Assembly (NCBI GenBank): GCA_963932145.1
Contig: OZ010580.1
Coordinates: 7,712,379-7,776,378, forward strand
Reading direction: 5' to 3'
DNA from: Acanthosepion lycidas
Lineage: Eukaryota > Mollusca > Cephalopoda > Sepiida > Sepiidae
DNA length: 64,000 nt
The notes under the pieces were generated by a model, which was given only the letters and a program-made list of their open reading frames with translations, did no database searches and had not been told where the DNA came from. The position numbers and the translations under genes were made by a program. Shown in pieces: positions 31,570 through 41,466 of this stretch; position 1 is the first letter of the stretch, and each line of letters opens with the position of its first letter.

Positions 31570-32300
31570 AATAAACATAACACTCATTCATCACCCATGA
31601 GAGCCTGTCTGTCGGAAACAGCTGCTTTACCGATTAGGTTACAAAAAACAAAACAGTTACTTTAATTCAAATCTAAGAATATATAAGTTTCATGATTTTT
31701 CCCCTAAATACGCTGTCCTTTCAAAATTCGAATAGTGACTATTGACAATTATTTTTCGAATTTTAATTTTTTTCTAATTTTAAAATTTATTTGCATACAA
31801 TCGCAAGTCTCAGATCATTCACTGGGATTGGATAAACAGTGTGGCTTTGAAAGGAAAAAAAATAACACTAACCAGATTTAAAGTCATCCATTATTCACCG
31901 GAGCTTGCCTGTCTAAAACAGCTGCTTTACAGATTAGACTATAAAAACAAAACACTCATAGTAATTCAAATCTAGCATTATAACTTCATGATTTATTACC
32001 TTCAAATGCCTCTGATATATTGTCGTTTCGAAATAGAGGATTGCCAATTATTACGAATTATTACTGATATTTTTGTAAATATTTATTCTCGCAAAATCAA
32101 GTCTCAATCCATTATGATACAAATAAGATGAAACTGTGTTGATTAAAATTGAAAAATAAAATAAACTCCAGTTCGAATCAATTATACACGAGAAACTACC
32201 TGTCTGAAACAGCTGCTTCACCGATTAGGCTACAAAAAAAATGATCACAGAAATTCAAATTTAGTTTTTTACGTCTTATCAATTATTTCACGCGTCATTT
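31570..32300 (-). repeat. Three tandem tRNA-like SINE units
   Basis: 'AACAGCTGCTTTACCGATTA' at 31618, with similar blocks at 31918 and 32208, recur about 290-300 nt apart. On the minus strand each reads 'TAGCCTAATCGGTAAAGCAG' (A-box-like), then CTGT-loop-ACAG. In the third unit the B box 'GATTCGAACTGG' lies at the expected distance (32170-32181). The units are diverged, so the tandem is old. Confidence 0.7.
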
Positions 32301-32379
32301 AAATCCAGAAAATACTTTTAGATTATAAGAGTTGTTTTACGATAATAATGATTTACTAATAATAAAAGTCCTACTCATT

Positions 32380-32585
32380 AACCTATAGCTGGTGGGGGAG
32401 AAGAGCCGGATTCATATTTTCCCAAAGACTATTTGCGTGTAAATAAATATAACGAACCCGACTAGAATTGAAACTCGATTCTCCGATTAAGATTTCCGAA
32501 ATGTTATCTATTACACCACCCGCACGTCCAAGCTGATATTCCCATGCGGTCACTCATTAATTAATAGATAACTTGATAATCTTAA
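32380..32585 (-). mobile_element. 5S-tRNA SINE, 5S part truncated
   Basis: 'AACCTATAGCTGGTGGGGGA', 'ATAACGAACCCGACTAGAAT' and 'TATTACACCACCCGCACGTC' give the body and tRNA-like head. 'TTCCCATGCGGTCACTCATT' is the remaining 5S C-box region. Confidence 0.78.
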
Positions 32586-32704
32586 ATAAATAATAAGAAA
32601 ATCGAAATTCAAACAACATACGACGACTATCTCTACTATAACAAGGTAGGTAAAACGGAATTTCGTGTACAAAAATCGAATAAAGAATGCCGTAGCAATA
32701 TGAC

Positions 32705-32910
32705 TAACTTAACATCTTTGGGTCCTGTCACTGGATCTACCTAACGCCTTTACCCACTGTGCCATGTGTCCTTGAGTGTGAGTTCGATACACGGTTAAGT
32801 CAGTGGAGAACCTTCAGAGGGAAATTAACAGGAGATAACTGACATGCATTAAACATGGCACATGGAACTAGAACAGTCTACTCCAGTGAGCGAAATAAAG
32901 GGTTCAGTAG
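32705..32910. mobile_element. S2 SINE inverted dimer, tails truncated
   Basis: A minus head (32705-32775) joins a plus piece (32776-32910) that starts in the B-box region 'GTGTGAGTTCGATACACGG'. It ends 'AAATAAAGGGTTCAG' before the hairpin motif. Confidence 0.8.
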
Positions 32911-33640
32911 TCCCATAATATAATATGTCGTCATGCAGCGCTATATGAGGAAGACGGCGTTGTTTCTTCAACGACTGGACGCCATATTGGATCGTGAAAT
33001 ATTTGCTCTCTCTCGCTTGTGTCGTATTTTTGGGAAGTTTTTGCTCTTCATTATTGATCCCAAGCGCAGACTCTTGGGTGCTTATGTAGGTGACTTCAGT
33101 ACCTACGTCCAAAATTATATTACATCGCTCTGTAGGAACGGATCTCCGACATATGTCGAGGACACCGTGCTACGTTATTCTGCTTTCACAATAGAATATA
33201 TGGTAGATGATACTCAGCTTTTGTGCATATACATGTTTCTGGGGACAAGATTAGTAGAGGCGGTGATATGTGTGTGTGTGTGTGTGTGTTTTATGTCATG
33301 GTTTTGTTGAAGTTATATTTTGGAATACAGTTTGATTTCTTTTAAAAAAATTTAAGACATTATATAAACTAATATCATGAAAGAGTTCTTTCATGTTGTT
33401 TGTTTGGTTGCTTGGATTTGTTTGGTGGTATATCTACCTCTATGGGTTATTTGCCGAAATCTAAATCTTTTTTTTCTACGTTCAGAATAAATGTATATTT
33501 TAGATATATTTTGTAGATGATAAAATGTATTGTTGGTAATTTTACTATAAATATGTATTTTTATATATTTTTAGTGTTGCATTGATCTATATTTTGCTAT
33601 AAAATCATATTGTTGCTGAATTTATTATACAAATGTACTG
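32911..33640. other. Unassigned region with an open frame
   Basis: The plus frame at 32933-33310 (125 codons, ATG start) overlaps a minus frame at 32849-33112. Neither shows a recognisable domain. The plus frame ends in a (TG)n-encoded VCVCVC run, so its end is not real coding. 33390-33470 carries the SINE tail trace 'CTATGGGTTATTTGCCG'. Confidence 0.4.
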
Positions 33641-33647
33641 TTGATTT

Positions 33648-33702
33648 TTTTGCGGTTAACTATTTGGTCCATGGCAGGGACCAGGTGCTAAAACCGCAGA
33701 TC
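33648..33702. repeat. Small foldback
   Basis: 'TGCGGTT' (33651) pairs with 'AACCGCA' (33692-33698), and the inner 'TGGTCC' pairs with 'GGACCA'. The loop is short. Confidence 0.65.
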
Positions 33703-33944
33703 AGGGTGGAACTGGGGACGACAGCTCCTTCGCGCTGCTCAAAACCTTAAATCTCCTGATAAGAGGCCTTGCTCCTGGATGTAGTTTATCGTCAAATTCC
33801 AGTAGGAGAAAATGTTCAAAATTAATAAATGAAATGAAAAAAATTCCGAATTAATATCAAAAGTACTTGGCAGTTGTAGAGATATACGATTATTGTCATT
33901 AAACGAGGTAGGATTTAGAATCCTTACATTAGCATGCCGCATCA

Positions 33945-34165
33945 AAGCATACATGAAACTGCATTGAGACCTTAACCAGTCCTGGACACAGCTCTAAAGG
34001 TGCCCAATCTTTTAGCCGCTATCTGGAAAGTACGAAAAGTCGAAAAATCGATACTGCAAACACGGACGTAGAAGAAATGGCATCGCTTTTTGGGCGTGTG
34101 TCTATTTTTGGTTTCTCTGAATCGCATGGGTACATCGCAAGAGGCCGGTCATCACATGGGCTGAC
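33945..34165 (+). repeat. Dispersed repeat G, copy 1
   Basis: 'GTGCCCAATCTTTTAGCCGC', 'TATCTGGAAAGTACGAAAAG', 'AATGGCATCGCTTTTTGGGC' and 'TCTGAATCGCATGGGTACAT' all recur at 35010-35215. No coding motif seen. Confidence 0.8.
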
Positions 34166-34623
34166 ATTTTTTCATCTGGATCAGTATAGAACAAAATCTT
34201 TTAGTCCTAGACTAATGTGGACTGAGAGTTAAAGATAACTTTTCGTAATCAAACTGACAAATAAAAAGAAATCAAACTTTATAAATGCAGAATCCCTTTG
34301 GAAACTGGCAGATAGAATTTTCAGAAGAATATAATTAAAAAAAATCAAAATATGAAACTATTAAAAAAAGGTTTGAGATAAATATTATCCGCTGAATAAA
34401 AGCAAAAGAACCCGGAACCGGACAATTGAAGTTAATAAAGATATACGATTACTTTCACTAAACAATGTGAGATTTAGAACCGTTCAAAATCCATAAAAAG
34501 ATAACCGTTTGGACCCGATGCTCATTCCGCTCCAGCAAACCCTCTAAGGGAGTGTACCCTCTTTAACACTCTTCACATCCCCTAGTTACCAAAATTGAAT
34601 TGCAGACGTTCCGAATAGCTGTT
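34166..34623. other. Spacer with a partial repeat
   Basis: 'AGATATACGATTACTTTCAC' (34439) parallels 33881 ('AGATATACGATTATTGTCAT'), a second short piece of the sequence beside repeat G. The rest is unassigned. Confidence 0.45.
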
Positions 34624-34898
34624 TGTTATAGTGGAACACACCTATTCTATAGTTAATTGACTGTCCCACCTATAATAAGTAGGAGTAGTAAAAGTAACGA
34701 GTCAGTCGCGGAGTGAGAGTGAGAGTGAGTCAGTCGGTGTCGGATGACCATTAGTCCGATATTAAAGTATCAGCTACCACAACTAGATTACTGCGTCATT
34801 ACCTATTATATCAAGTTCCTAACGTTTTGTACGTCGAACCTATTTTAGGACCGACTTAGTACGAATACAAGCCGCCACTGTGAAACCACTACATAACA
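34624..34898 (+). mobile_element. Solo LTR with target-site duplication
   Basis: Begins TGTTATAGTGG and ends CATAACA (TG..CA, 6-bp ends TGTTAT/ATAACA). Flanks CTGTT (34619-34623) and CTGTC (34899-34903) match 4/5. It shares 'CCTATTATATCAAGTTCC' and 'CGAACCTATTTTAGGA' with the LTRs at 5.6 and 62.6 kb. A gypsy-type origin is likely but cannot be shown from an LTR alone. Confidence 0.85.
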
Positions 34899-34989
34899 CT
34901 GTCGAATAAGTACATGAATAAAACAAATTATCATCGTTTTTCGTGAATATTTTTCGTCGCTTTTCGATCACGCGACTTTTTTGTATAAA

Positions 34990-35215
34990 ATCAGAGAGCC
35001 CCCACGTGCAACTGCATTCAAAACCCAACCAGGTCCTGGACACAGATAGAGTACTAAGCGTGCCCAATCTTTTGGCCGCTATCTGGAAAGTATGAAAAGT
35101 CGACAAAGAAAAGTCGATACTTAAAACACCGGCGGAGAATAAATGGCATCGCTATTTGGGCGTGGGTCTATTTTTGATTTCTCTGAATCGCATGCGTACA
35201 TCGCAAGAGGAGAAT
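34990..35215 (+). repeat. Dispersed repeat G, copy 2
   Basis: Matches 33945-34165 throughout and lies 90 bp beyond the solo LTR. Confidence 0.8.
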
Positions 35216-35540
35216 AAAATCGGTGCCTGTACATCAATACTAAAAAAAAGAAAAAAAGTAAACGCTATCTCCGCCTGCGGCAGAATGGGCAGCTCACACG
35301 ACTGAAGAATTTCAGTCACAGTGCATTTTCATGGGTCATTGACTCCCAACGAGTGGCCCAAGTTTGCTTGGAGATGAGTGATTTTATCAAGTCACAACTT
35401 CTCGAGAATATTTGTCAACCGAGTTCGTTGCATTCCCTTAGGTGAAAATGAATCCTTATCTTATGTCAATGTTAACGCATAACTTTGTGTTAATAAGCTC
35501 ATAGCTACAGTACAAGAGATGCCTAATGGATCAATGACTG
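35216..35540. other. Unassigned spacer
   Basis: No recognised element. Confidence 0.4.
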
Positions 35541-35544
35541 GAAT

Positions 35545-35710
35545 ATAAGAGAGGAATTCATAATATTCAAAAAGAATATTTGCGCTTAAGTGAATGTAAA
35601 GGTCTCGGCTTGAATTCGAACTTGCCTCGCCGATTTCTCATTCCGAGCCGCAATACATCACATTGCACAAGCATTGATGAAACAAGACCGATGTTGAAGT
35701 GTTTCCCTGT
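35545..35710 (-). mobile_element. tRNA-like part of the 5S-tRNA SINE
   Basis: On the minus strand, 'TGTGATGTATTGCGGCTCGG' and 'AAGTTCGAATTCAAGCCGAG' give the A- and B-box regions. The body runs to 'GAATATTATGAATTCC'. Confidence 0.65.
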
Positions 35711-36115
35711 AAAAACAAAGGTGGACTCGATCCTATAGATTTGGTTGGCAACCAATCTACTGTATAAAGTAACGGCATCCTACTGTTGGAGTTCTTCTGC
35801 CAAGTCAATCAGGAATCGGAAAAGAGACATGTTTGCCCAAGAGTGCATCACGAACGGCGATTAAAAACAGGAAAAAGTACAGGTGAGAAGGAGTTTGAAT
35901 CTAGAAATTGGTACAGCTTGGCTGAGATGTCTTACTTAAACCGTCGTAAACCCTCTGGCCTTGCACATTCTGATTAACTCGGTCACTAGAAAATTATTTG
36001 AATAGGAAGAAAGCGTCTTAGACTTGTTCATTACGTGCCATAGAGTTGATTTAAGAATAGCGAAATGTAGAAGAACAAAACGGAATATATGTGACAGAAA
36101 AAATCTCTGCATATA
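35711..36115. other. Unassigned spacer
   Basis: No recognised element or coding motif. Confidence 0.4.
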
Positions 36116-36119
36116 TTCA

Positions 36120-36368
36120 TATTATTTACATTATCCGGACTACTGTCCTCATCTTTGTTGCTATATTTATCCCAACGTTTCGGCCGTTGTAAGCTCCGGC
36201 CTTCTTATTGTGGTTGGAATGTCGAACCCTTTATTTCACTCGCTGAGGTAGACTGTTCAGAAGCTTACAACGGCCGAGACGTTGTGGTAAACATGGCGAC
36301 AAAGAAGAGGAGAATAGTCCGAATAATGTAAATAGTGTTCATAATACCTCATCTCAGAAATACAGACA
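36120..36368. mobile_element. S2 SINE 3'-end inverted dimer
   Basis: The minus part 36120-36259 and plus part 36260-36368 share 'GGCCG' -loop- 'CGGCC' and 'GACAAAGANGAGGANAATAG'. The tails 'CCGAATAATGTAAATA' face outward on both sides. The tRNA heads are absent. Confidence 0.85.
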
Positions 36369-36439
36369 GATATATGCATATATGTTTTCTTTGCAATTCG
36401 CTTAACACCAGGAAACGTTGTTCCTACACGTTACGTAAT

Positions 36440-36785
36440 TTTGATTGATTGGTTTTCTATGCCTTATGAACCCTTTGCGGGTTATTTAAAGCCAGAAAAA
36501 TATTGTGAGAATGTAATTTTTTTATTATTAAATAGTAATGATTTTAGTAAGTGCAGTACTACTAATAAACCCATAGCGGGGGGGAGAAATGTTTTTTTGC
36601 CCGTAAATGAATATAACGAATGCCAAATCATTTTCTATTACACCACCCTCATGTCCAAGCTTACAGAAAAAGGTATACCCATGCGGTAAGCCATCTAGAT
36701 ACTGACCATGCTCAACGTTGCTTAACTTTGATAATCTTACGGAAATTGATGTTTCAATGTGAAGCGACCGTAGCCCTTTATTGCG
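36440..36785 (-). mobile_element. 5S-tRNA chimeric SINE, full length
   Basis: The tail 'GCGGGTTATTTAAAGCCAGA' is at 36477. The body 'AATAAACCCATAGCGGG' is at 36563. The tRNA part with 'TATTACACCACCC' is shortened. The 5S part (about 36650-36785) has 'GCTCAACGTTGCTTAACTTT' and 'ATGCGGTAAGCCATCTAGAT'. Confidence 0.8.
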
Positions 36786-36839
36786 TAGTTGTATTTTTTT
36801 AATAATAATAAGTTTATACACACTATGCGCAGGGAACTT

Positions 36840-36915
36840 CAATGAGGTATAATGGTCAGCAAGCTTGTCTCGCTAGACGACTGATTACTAGGTTCGAGCA
36901 TCACCTGGTACCCTA
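36840..36915 (+). mobile_element. tRNA-like SINE head
   Basis: 'GAGGTATAATGGTCAGCAAG' carries an A box and 'TACTAGGTTCGAGCATCACC' a B box, 40 nt apart, in a ~72-nt tRNA-sized block. The acceptor stem is poor, so not a functional tRNA. Confidence 0.6.
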
Positions 36916-37026
36916 TACTTTCGGTTTGTGTCATATCTAAGCCGCACTTGTTAACTCAATATACAAATTGGGTACTGTTCGGTGTGTCGTTCTTCTGCAA
37001 CGAGTCACCAAAAGAAGCTATGAAAG

Positions 37027-37254
37027 GGTGTTCCAAGAACTTGACAGGTTTTAATGTGAATTAAGTATTAAGTTTAAGCGTCTAGATGTTTTTTTCTTTT
37101 TCTTTCAGATTTGGCGGACATTTAGGCGATATTATTTTTCACACATAATCACGATGATACAATAAAGAAATTTTCATCAATAAGACTGATTTATTTGCTG
37201 CTGTTTTTGATCCGTATTAAACACCCTTATATATAATCCGTCTTAATGAAACAG

Positions 37255-37255
<1 letters not shown>
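37027..37255. mobile_element. Non-autonomous DNA-type element (copy 1)
   Basis: Starts 'GGTGTTCCAAGAACTTGA', contains 'GGACATTTAGGCGATATTAT' and 'TTTTTCACACATAATC', and ends 'CCGTCTTAATGAAACAGC'. The second copy is at 41107-41354. Confidence 0.7.

Positions 37256-37257
<2 letters not shown>

Positions 37258-37315
<58 letters not shown>
37258..37315. repeat. (TA)n microsatellite
   Basis: Abuts the left end of the large inverted repeat. Confidence 0.97.
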
Positions 37316-37317
<2 letters not shown>

Positions 37318-37318
<1 letters not shown>

Positions 37319-37947
37319 GTAATGAAAAACAAATCACTTTAATGTACCATTACGATAATTTATTTCACCTAAATCCTTTTTTAAGGATTCAGGATCATCA
37401 GGTAAATCTTCCAACAACGAAATGAGAAAAAAAATGGGATTAGAAATTGGTGGGTAGTGTAATTTTTGTAATTTAATAGAGGGGGTTGAGAGTGGTAGTT
37501 AACCAGACAATATAAAGTATAGGGAGGGGTTAATTTTATATCTCTCTTAAGTATGTTTTATATTGGAGTAGGAGGAGTGACAGAAAACTTGACCTCTTTA
37601 GATGGTTAATAAAACGGAAATGAATTGTAGAAAATGTATACAAGTGAGTCTTACGGTAAAGAGAGGGATAGGGGGGAGGGGGAAAGAGAGATGGAGTTGT
37701 TATAATTTTGTTTTAACAAAATTATGTAAAAGATAGTTTACAATGTTTGATAGAAAATTCGATGTCTGAAAAAAATTTTGTTATTAACTTAAATATTTAA
37801 TTTTTTAAGTAAGTAGTTTCAGGACTAAATATAACTATTATTGTAATAAACATATTTATCTAGGACATAAAGAAATATTTAAAATCTTAATAGTTTATTC
37901 ACCCGACTAATTGTATTTCCACAAAAAAAAAAAAAAAAAAAAAAAAG

Positions 37948-37965
<18 letters not shown>
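37318..37965 (-). mobile_element. Large inverted repeat, left arm
   Basis: Matches 38770-39390 in reverse complement over about 620 bp. I see only a 4-bp indel (near 37806), a 1-bp difference (near 37875) and poly(A) length changes. The outer end carries the hairpin 'AAATCCTTTTTTAAGGATT' and 'CAGGATCATCAGG'. Read as minus strand, the 3' end faces outward into (TA)n. No coding motif is recognised in the arms. Confidence 0.93.
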
Positions 37966-37981
<16 letters not shown>

Positions 37982-38757
37982 CATCTATTTTAATATTTAA
38001 AATTAATTCATGAATGCAATTTATTTATTACATTGGTAAACTAAATTAAAGATTAGGTTTCATTATTTAATAGAATTTGAGGGTAATATTAATTTTCATT
38101 TATTCATATATGCCTCACAAATGCATTCATGTGAATCCCTACATACATACGATCATTAACAAGTAAAAAAAAAAAAAAAAAAAAAAAACCTTTGAGATAA
38201 TTTACACAAAAATTCATTTATCCTCGTACATAAACTATATATACATTTTACAATCTTTATCTATATTTCAAAATATATATAGATTTCACAGTTAAAATTT
38301 AATTTTATCAGTGTGATTTCGGAAGTGTTTCATTTTAAAGGAATTTAGCTAATATTATTACTATTATTAATAGTCAAAGAATGGTATATTTAAATTTAAA
38401 TTATCAATTTAGAAATGAAACTCCCTTCAGAAGAAAACAAAATTTAAACTATAGAATATTACAAAAGAAGGACATTACAAATAAAGAAAATAAATTAAAA
38501 TGTCATTAGAAAGACCCAATATTTCATTTAAAATCAATTCATGCACGTACGCACATATATACATATACACACACACTTATATACATACATATATACATAC
38601 ATACACACACACACACATATATATACACATATACATACGATCATTAACAAGTAAAAAAAAAAAAAAAAAAATAAAACCATAGAAACACTTTAGATAATTT
38701 ACACAAAAACAGGGTTTTTTTTTTAATTTACACAAAAACAGGTTTTTTTTTTTTTTA
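37966..38757. other. Spacer of the inverted repeat
   Basis: AT-rich, with an internal direct repeat: 'ACGATCATTAACAAGTAAAA' occurs at 38149 and 38637, each followed by a long poly(A) and 'GATAATTTACACAAAAA'. (CATA)-type repeats at 38550-38640. Confidence 0.7.
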
Positions 38758-38769
38758 TATATATATATA

Positions 38770-39390
38770 TATTTCTTTTTTTTTTTTTTGTGGAAATACA
38801 ATTAGTCGGGTGAATAAACTATTAAGATTTTAAATAATTCTTTATGTCCTAGATAAATATGTTTATTACAATAATAGTTATATTTAGTCCTGAAACTACT
38901 TAAAAAATTAAATATTTAAGTTAATAACAAAATTTTTTTCAGACATCGAATTTTCTATCAAACATTGTAAACTATCTTTTACATAATTTTGTTAAAACAA
39001 AATTATAACAACTCCATCTCTCTTTCCCCCTCCCCCCTATCCCTCTCTTTACCGTAAGACTCACTTGTATACATTTTCTACAATTCATTTCCGTTTTATT
39101 AACCATCTAAAGAGGTCAAGTTTTCTGTCACTCCTCCTACTCCAATATAAAACATACTTAAGAGAGATATAAAATTAACCCCTCCCTATACTTTATATTG
39201 TCTGGTTAACTACCACTCTCAACCCCCTCTATTAAATTACAAAAATTACACTACCCACCAATTTCTAATCCCATTTTTTTTCTCATTTCGTTGTTGGAAG
39301 ATTTACCTGATGATCCTGAATCCTTAAAAAAGGATTTAGGTGAAATAAATTATCGTAATGGTACATTAAAGTGATTTGTTTTTCATTACA
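38770..39390 (+). mobile_element. Large inverted repeat, right arm
   Basis: Mirror of the left arm. It ends with 'CCTGATGATCCTGAATCC', a hairpin, then 'GGTACATTAAAGTGATTTG' and 'TTTTTCATTACA'. Beyond 39390 there is no (TA)n, only 'TATT'. Confidence 0.93.
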
Positions 39391-39494
39391 TATTAGCTCT
39401 GTCCTAACATTGAGCTCTCAGGATTTCATCCTCTTTGGATTTACCAATTCGGTTTACCAAGTTCCTTATAACTTAACTTATATAAATATATATA

Positions 39495-40143
39495 TATATA
39501 TTGAGATGGAACGAATACATTGAGTCAATAGCTTCGTCCACCGCAAGAAAAGTTGGCTCCCTGTGCTGCGCGAGGATATTTTTCTCGCATCAGTCGATCC
39601 TTCAAATCTACAAATCAACCATTCGCCCTTGCATATGGTCTGGAGCCTCTTCTGTTTGTCTCAAGGTCCTTGATAAAATCCAGAGACAGATATGCAATGT
39701 AATTGGCCCTGATCTGGCATCTCGCCTGCAGTCGCTCTCTCACAGACATGCCGTTTCCTCCCTCTGTCATTTTTTACAAATACTTTCACGGTAACTGCTC
39801 CGACGAGCTGCTTTCTCTGGTTCCCAGACTTCATAATTTTAAGCGTTCAACAAGGCTCACTCTTTCACTGTTGAAACTGTTAAATGTAGCCGTCTCTTCT
39901 ACCTCAATAGCTTCATGTCTCGCAACTCTCACCTGTGGAACTCCCTCCCCATTTTTTGTTTCCCTGATAGCTATAATCTCCAACTATTCAAATGTAATGT
40001 CAATCGACGTCTCGAGATGCCCTGATCTATCCCATAACCTTCACTTCATCCTTTCCTCTATCACTCCTCTTTGTTCTCGCTCCAACTCTCTGTAACCCTT
40101 TGCATGCTCGTGGCTTCCCGCCTTGATTGGGGTAAAACGCTTA

Positions 40144-40145
<2 letters not shown>
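39495..40145 (+). pseudogene. LINE family A remnant, best C-terminal copy
   Basis: Frame 1 (39501-39794): 'RWNEYIESIASSTARKVGSL', 'SILQIYKSTIRPCIWSGASS', 'LKVLDKIQRQICNVIGPDLA' and 'SRLQSLSHRH'. It then shifts to a frame with 'FYKYFHGNCSDELLSLVPRL' and 'HNFKRSTRLT'. The 3' tail 'TGTAACCCTTTGCATGCTCG' is at 40094. This is the region after the RT catalytic core. It contains no catalytic YxDD. Confidence 0.82.
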
Positions 40146-40174
<29 letters not shown>

Positions 40175-40427
40175 CGCGCATTTAATGCTGGTGTTAATAA
40201 AATAGTGCTCGATGTAATATAACAGAACTATAAATTATATATTAATAAATATGCATTTTTTTCGTCATCAGTAGAACGACTTTGACTTTCATGCACAACG
40301 CAGTCTTCAGGTGCTGACTTCAGACTGTTTATTACATAATGTAAATATATCGGATTATCCTAATGGTTGGGTGTTTTATGAAGGAATTTTTTCGTAAGAA
40401 AAAAGTCAACATAAATGAAACAATGTT
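40146..40427. other. Unassigned spacer with element F-like trace
   Basis: A short (TA)n lies at 40146-40170. 'GCACAACGCAGTCTTCAGG' (40294-) resembles the element F hairpin region on the minus strand. Confidence 0.45.
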
Positions 40428-40680
40428 GTGTGTTTTCTTTGTGTGTACCTTACTGGGTACCAGCTCTGTGGAACAGCTGCCCGAGGCCGCACCCTTCCAT
40501 TGCACTATAGGGAGGGATAGGTGCTCACACCGAAGCCAGCGCAACCGACGGATGTGAGGGCTGACGGGGAATTTTTGTTCCTGTCCCGGGCGTACGCGCT
40601 CGGGTCCCCCACCTAAAAATAGACCTTGTGTCACATCTCGTCCTAGTGGCGGGGACAGAGTAAATACCGTGTGTTTTCTT
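40428..40680 (+). mobile_element. Hairpin-rich GC retroposon, diverged subtype with TSD
   Basis: 'GTGTGTTTTCTT' flanks both sides (40428-40439 and 40669-40680), a 12-bp target-site duplication. The body shares with other units 'GGGGAATTTTTG' (40568), 'CGGGCGTACGCGCTCGGG' (40588) and 'GACCTTGTGTCACATC' (40622). It ends 'CAGAGTAAATACC'. The best evidence that the unit moves by retroposition. Confidence 0.8.
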
Positions 40681-40770
40681 CGGAGGTGGCTTTTAGTGTC
40701 CTTCCTCCTTGTATTAAAATACTGTTTCAAACATACATGCATTTGTAGGCGGGAAAAATATGTGCTAAGT

Positions 40771-40806
<36 letters not shown>

Positions 40807-40879
40807 ATATATATATATATATGTGTGAAAAGTGTGTGTATATAAATATAAATAAATATATATATGTATAACTATTTAT

Positions 40880-41010
40880 GTATTATATGCGCGGTACTTA
40901 TTAGAAAGCGCTCAATATCAGAGATAGAGGTGACATATATGGTTGGATAGATGTGAGCTTGTGACCCTGGGTTTCACGCTTTAGCGATCGTCAGACAAAC
41001 TTATTAATTT
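40880..41010 (-). mobile_element. Element F fragment
   Basis: 'GCGCTCAATATCAGAGATAG' and 'GATCGTCAGACAAAC' match element F ('GTGCTCAATATCTGAGATAG' at 21523). Diverged. Confidence 0.6.
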
Positions 41011-41106
41011 TTTAAAAATTTTGGTTTTATATGGATTGCGTGTATTGGTGTTATTGTGGAAATGGTGGGGGAAACTTCGTCGTTTTTTCATATATATATA
41101 TATATA

Positions 41107-41354
41107 GGTGTTCCAATAACTTGAACCGATTATAATTGTGAATTAAGTTTAAGCGTCTAAAGATTACTTGATTTCTTTCAGATTTGACGGACATTTGGGC
41201 GATATTATTTTTCACACATAATTGCCGTGACTTAAATAACATGATCCAATAGATCATGAAATAAGTCTTTACGATTAACACTGATTTATTTACTGCCAAC
41301 TTTGATCCGTCTTAATAAAACAGCCTTATATATAATCCGTCTTAATGAAACACC
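41107..41354. mobile_element. Non-autonomous DNA-type element (copy 2)
   Basis: GGTGTT at the left end (41107-41112) and AACACC at the right (41349-41354) are short inverted termini. The interior 'GGACATTTGGGCGATATTAT' matches 37109 onward. 'CCGTCTTAAT' is repeated near the right end. Confidence 0.7.
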
Positions 41355-41386
41355 CGTTATTTGGATTCCAACTTGATGTATAAATA

Positions 41387-41466
41387 ATAGGTTGGTGCAA
41401 AAATAATGTCGGTTTTTTACGTATTTTTTAATGTCAAAAACCGGCATTATTTTTGCACCAACCTAA
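41387..41466. mobile_element. MADE1-like mariner MITE (copy 1)
   Basis: An ~80-bp palindromic element with ends 'TAGGTTGGTGCAAAAATAAT' and 'ATTATTTTTGCACCAACCTA'. The termini closely resemble the human MADE1/Hsmar1 inverted repeats. It has no coding capacity and sits in AT-rich DNA. Confidence 0.88.

Noticed and set aside
32933..33310. 125-codon ATG frame as a gene
   Set aside because: No recognisable domain, ends in a (TG)n-encoded run and overlaps an opposite frame of similar length.
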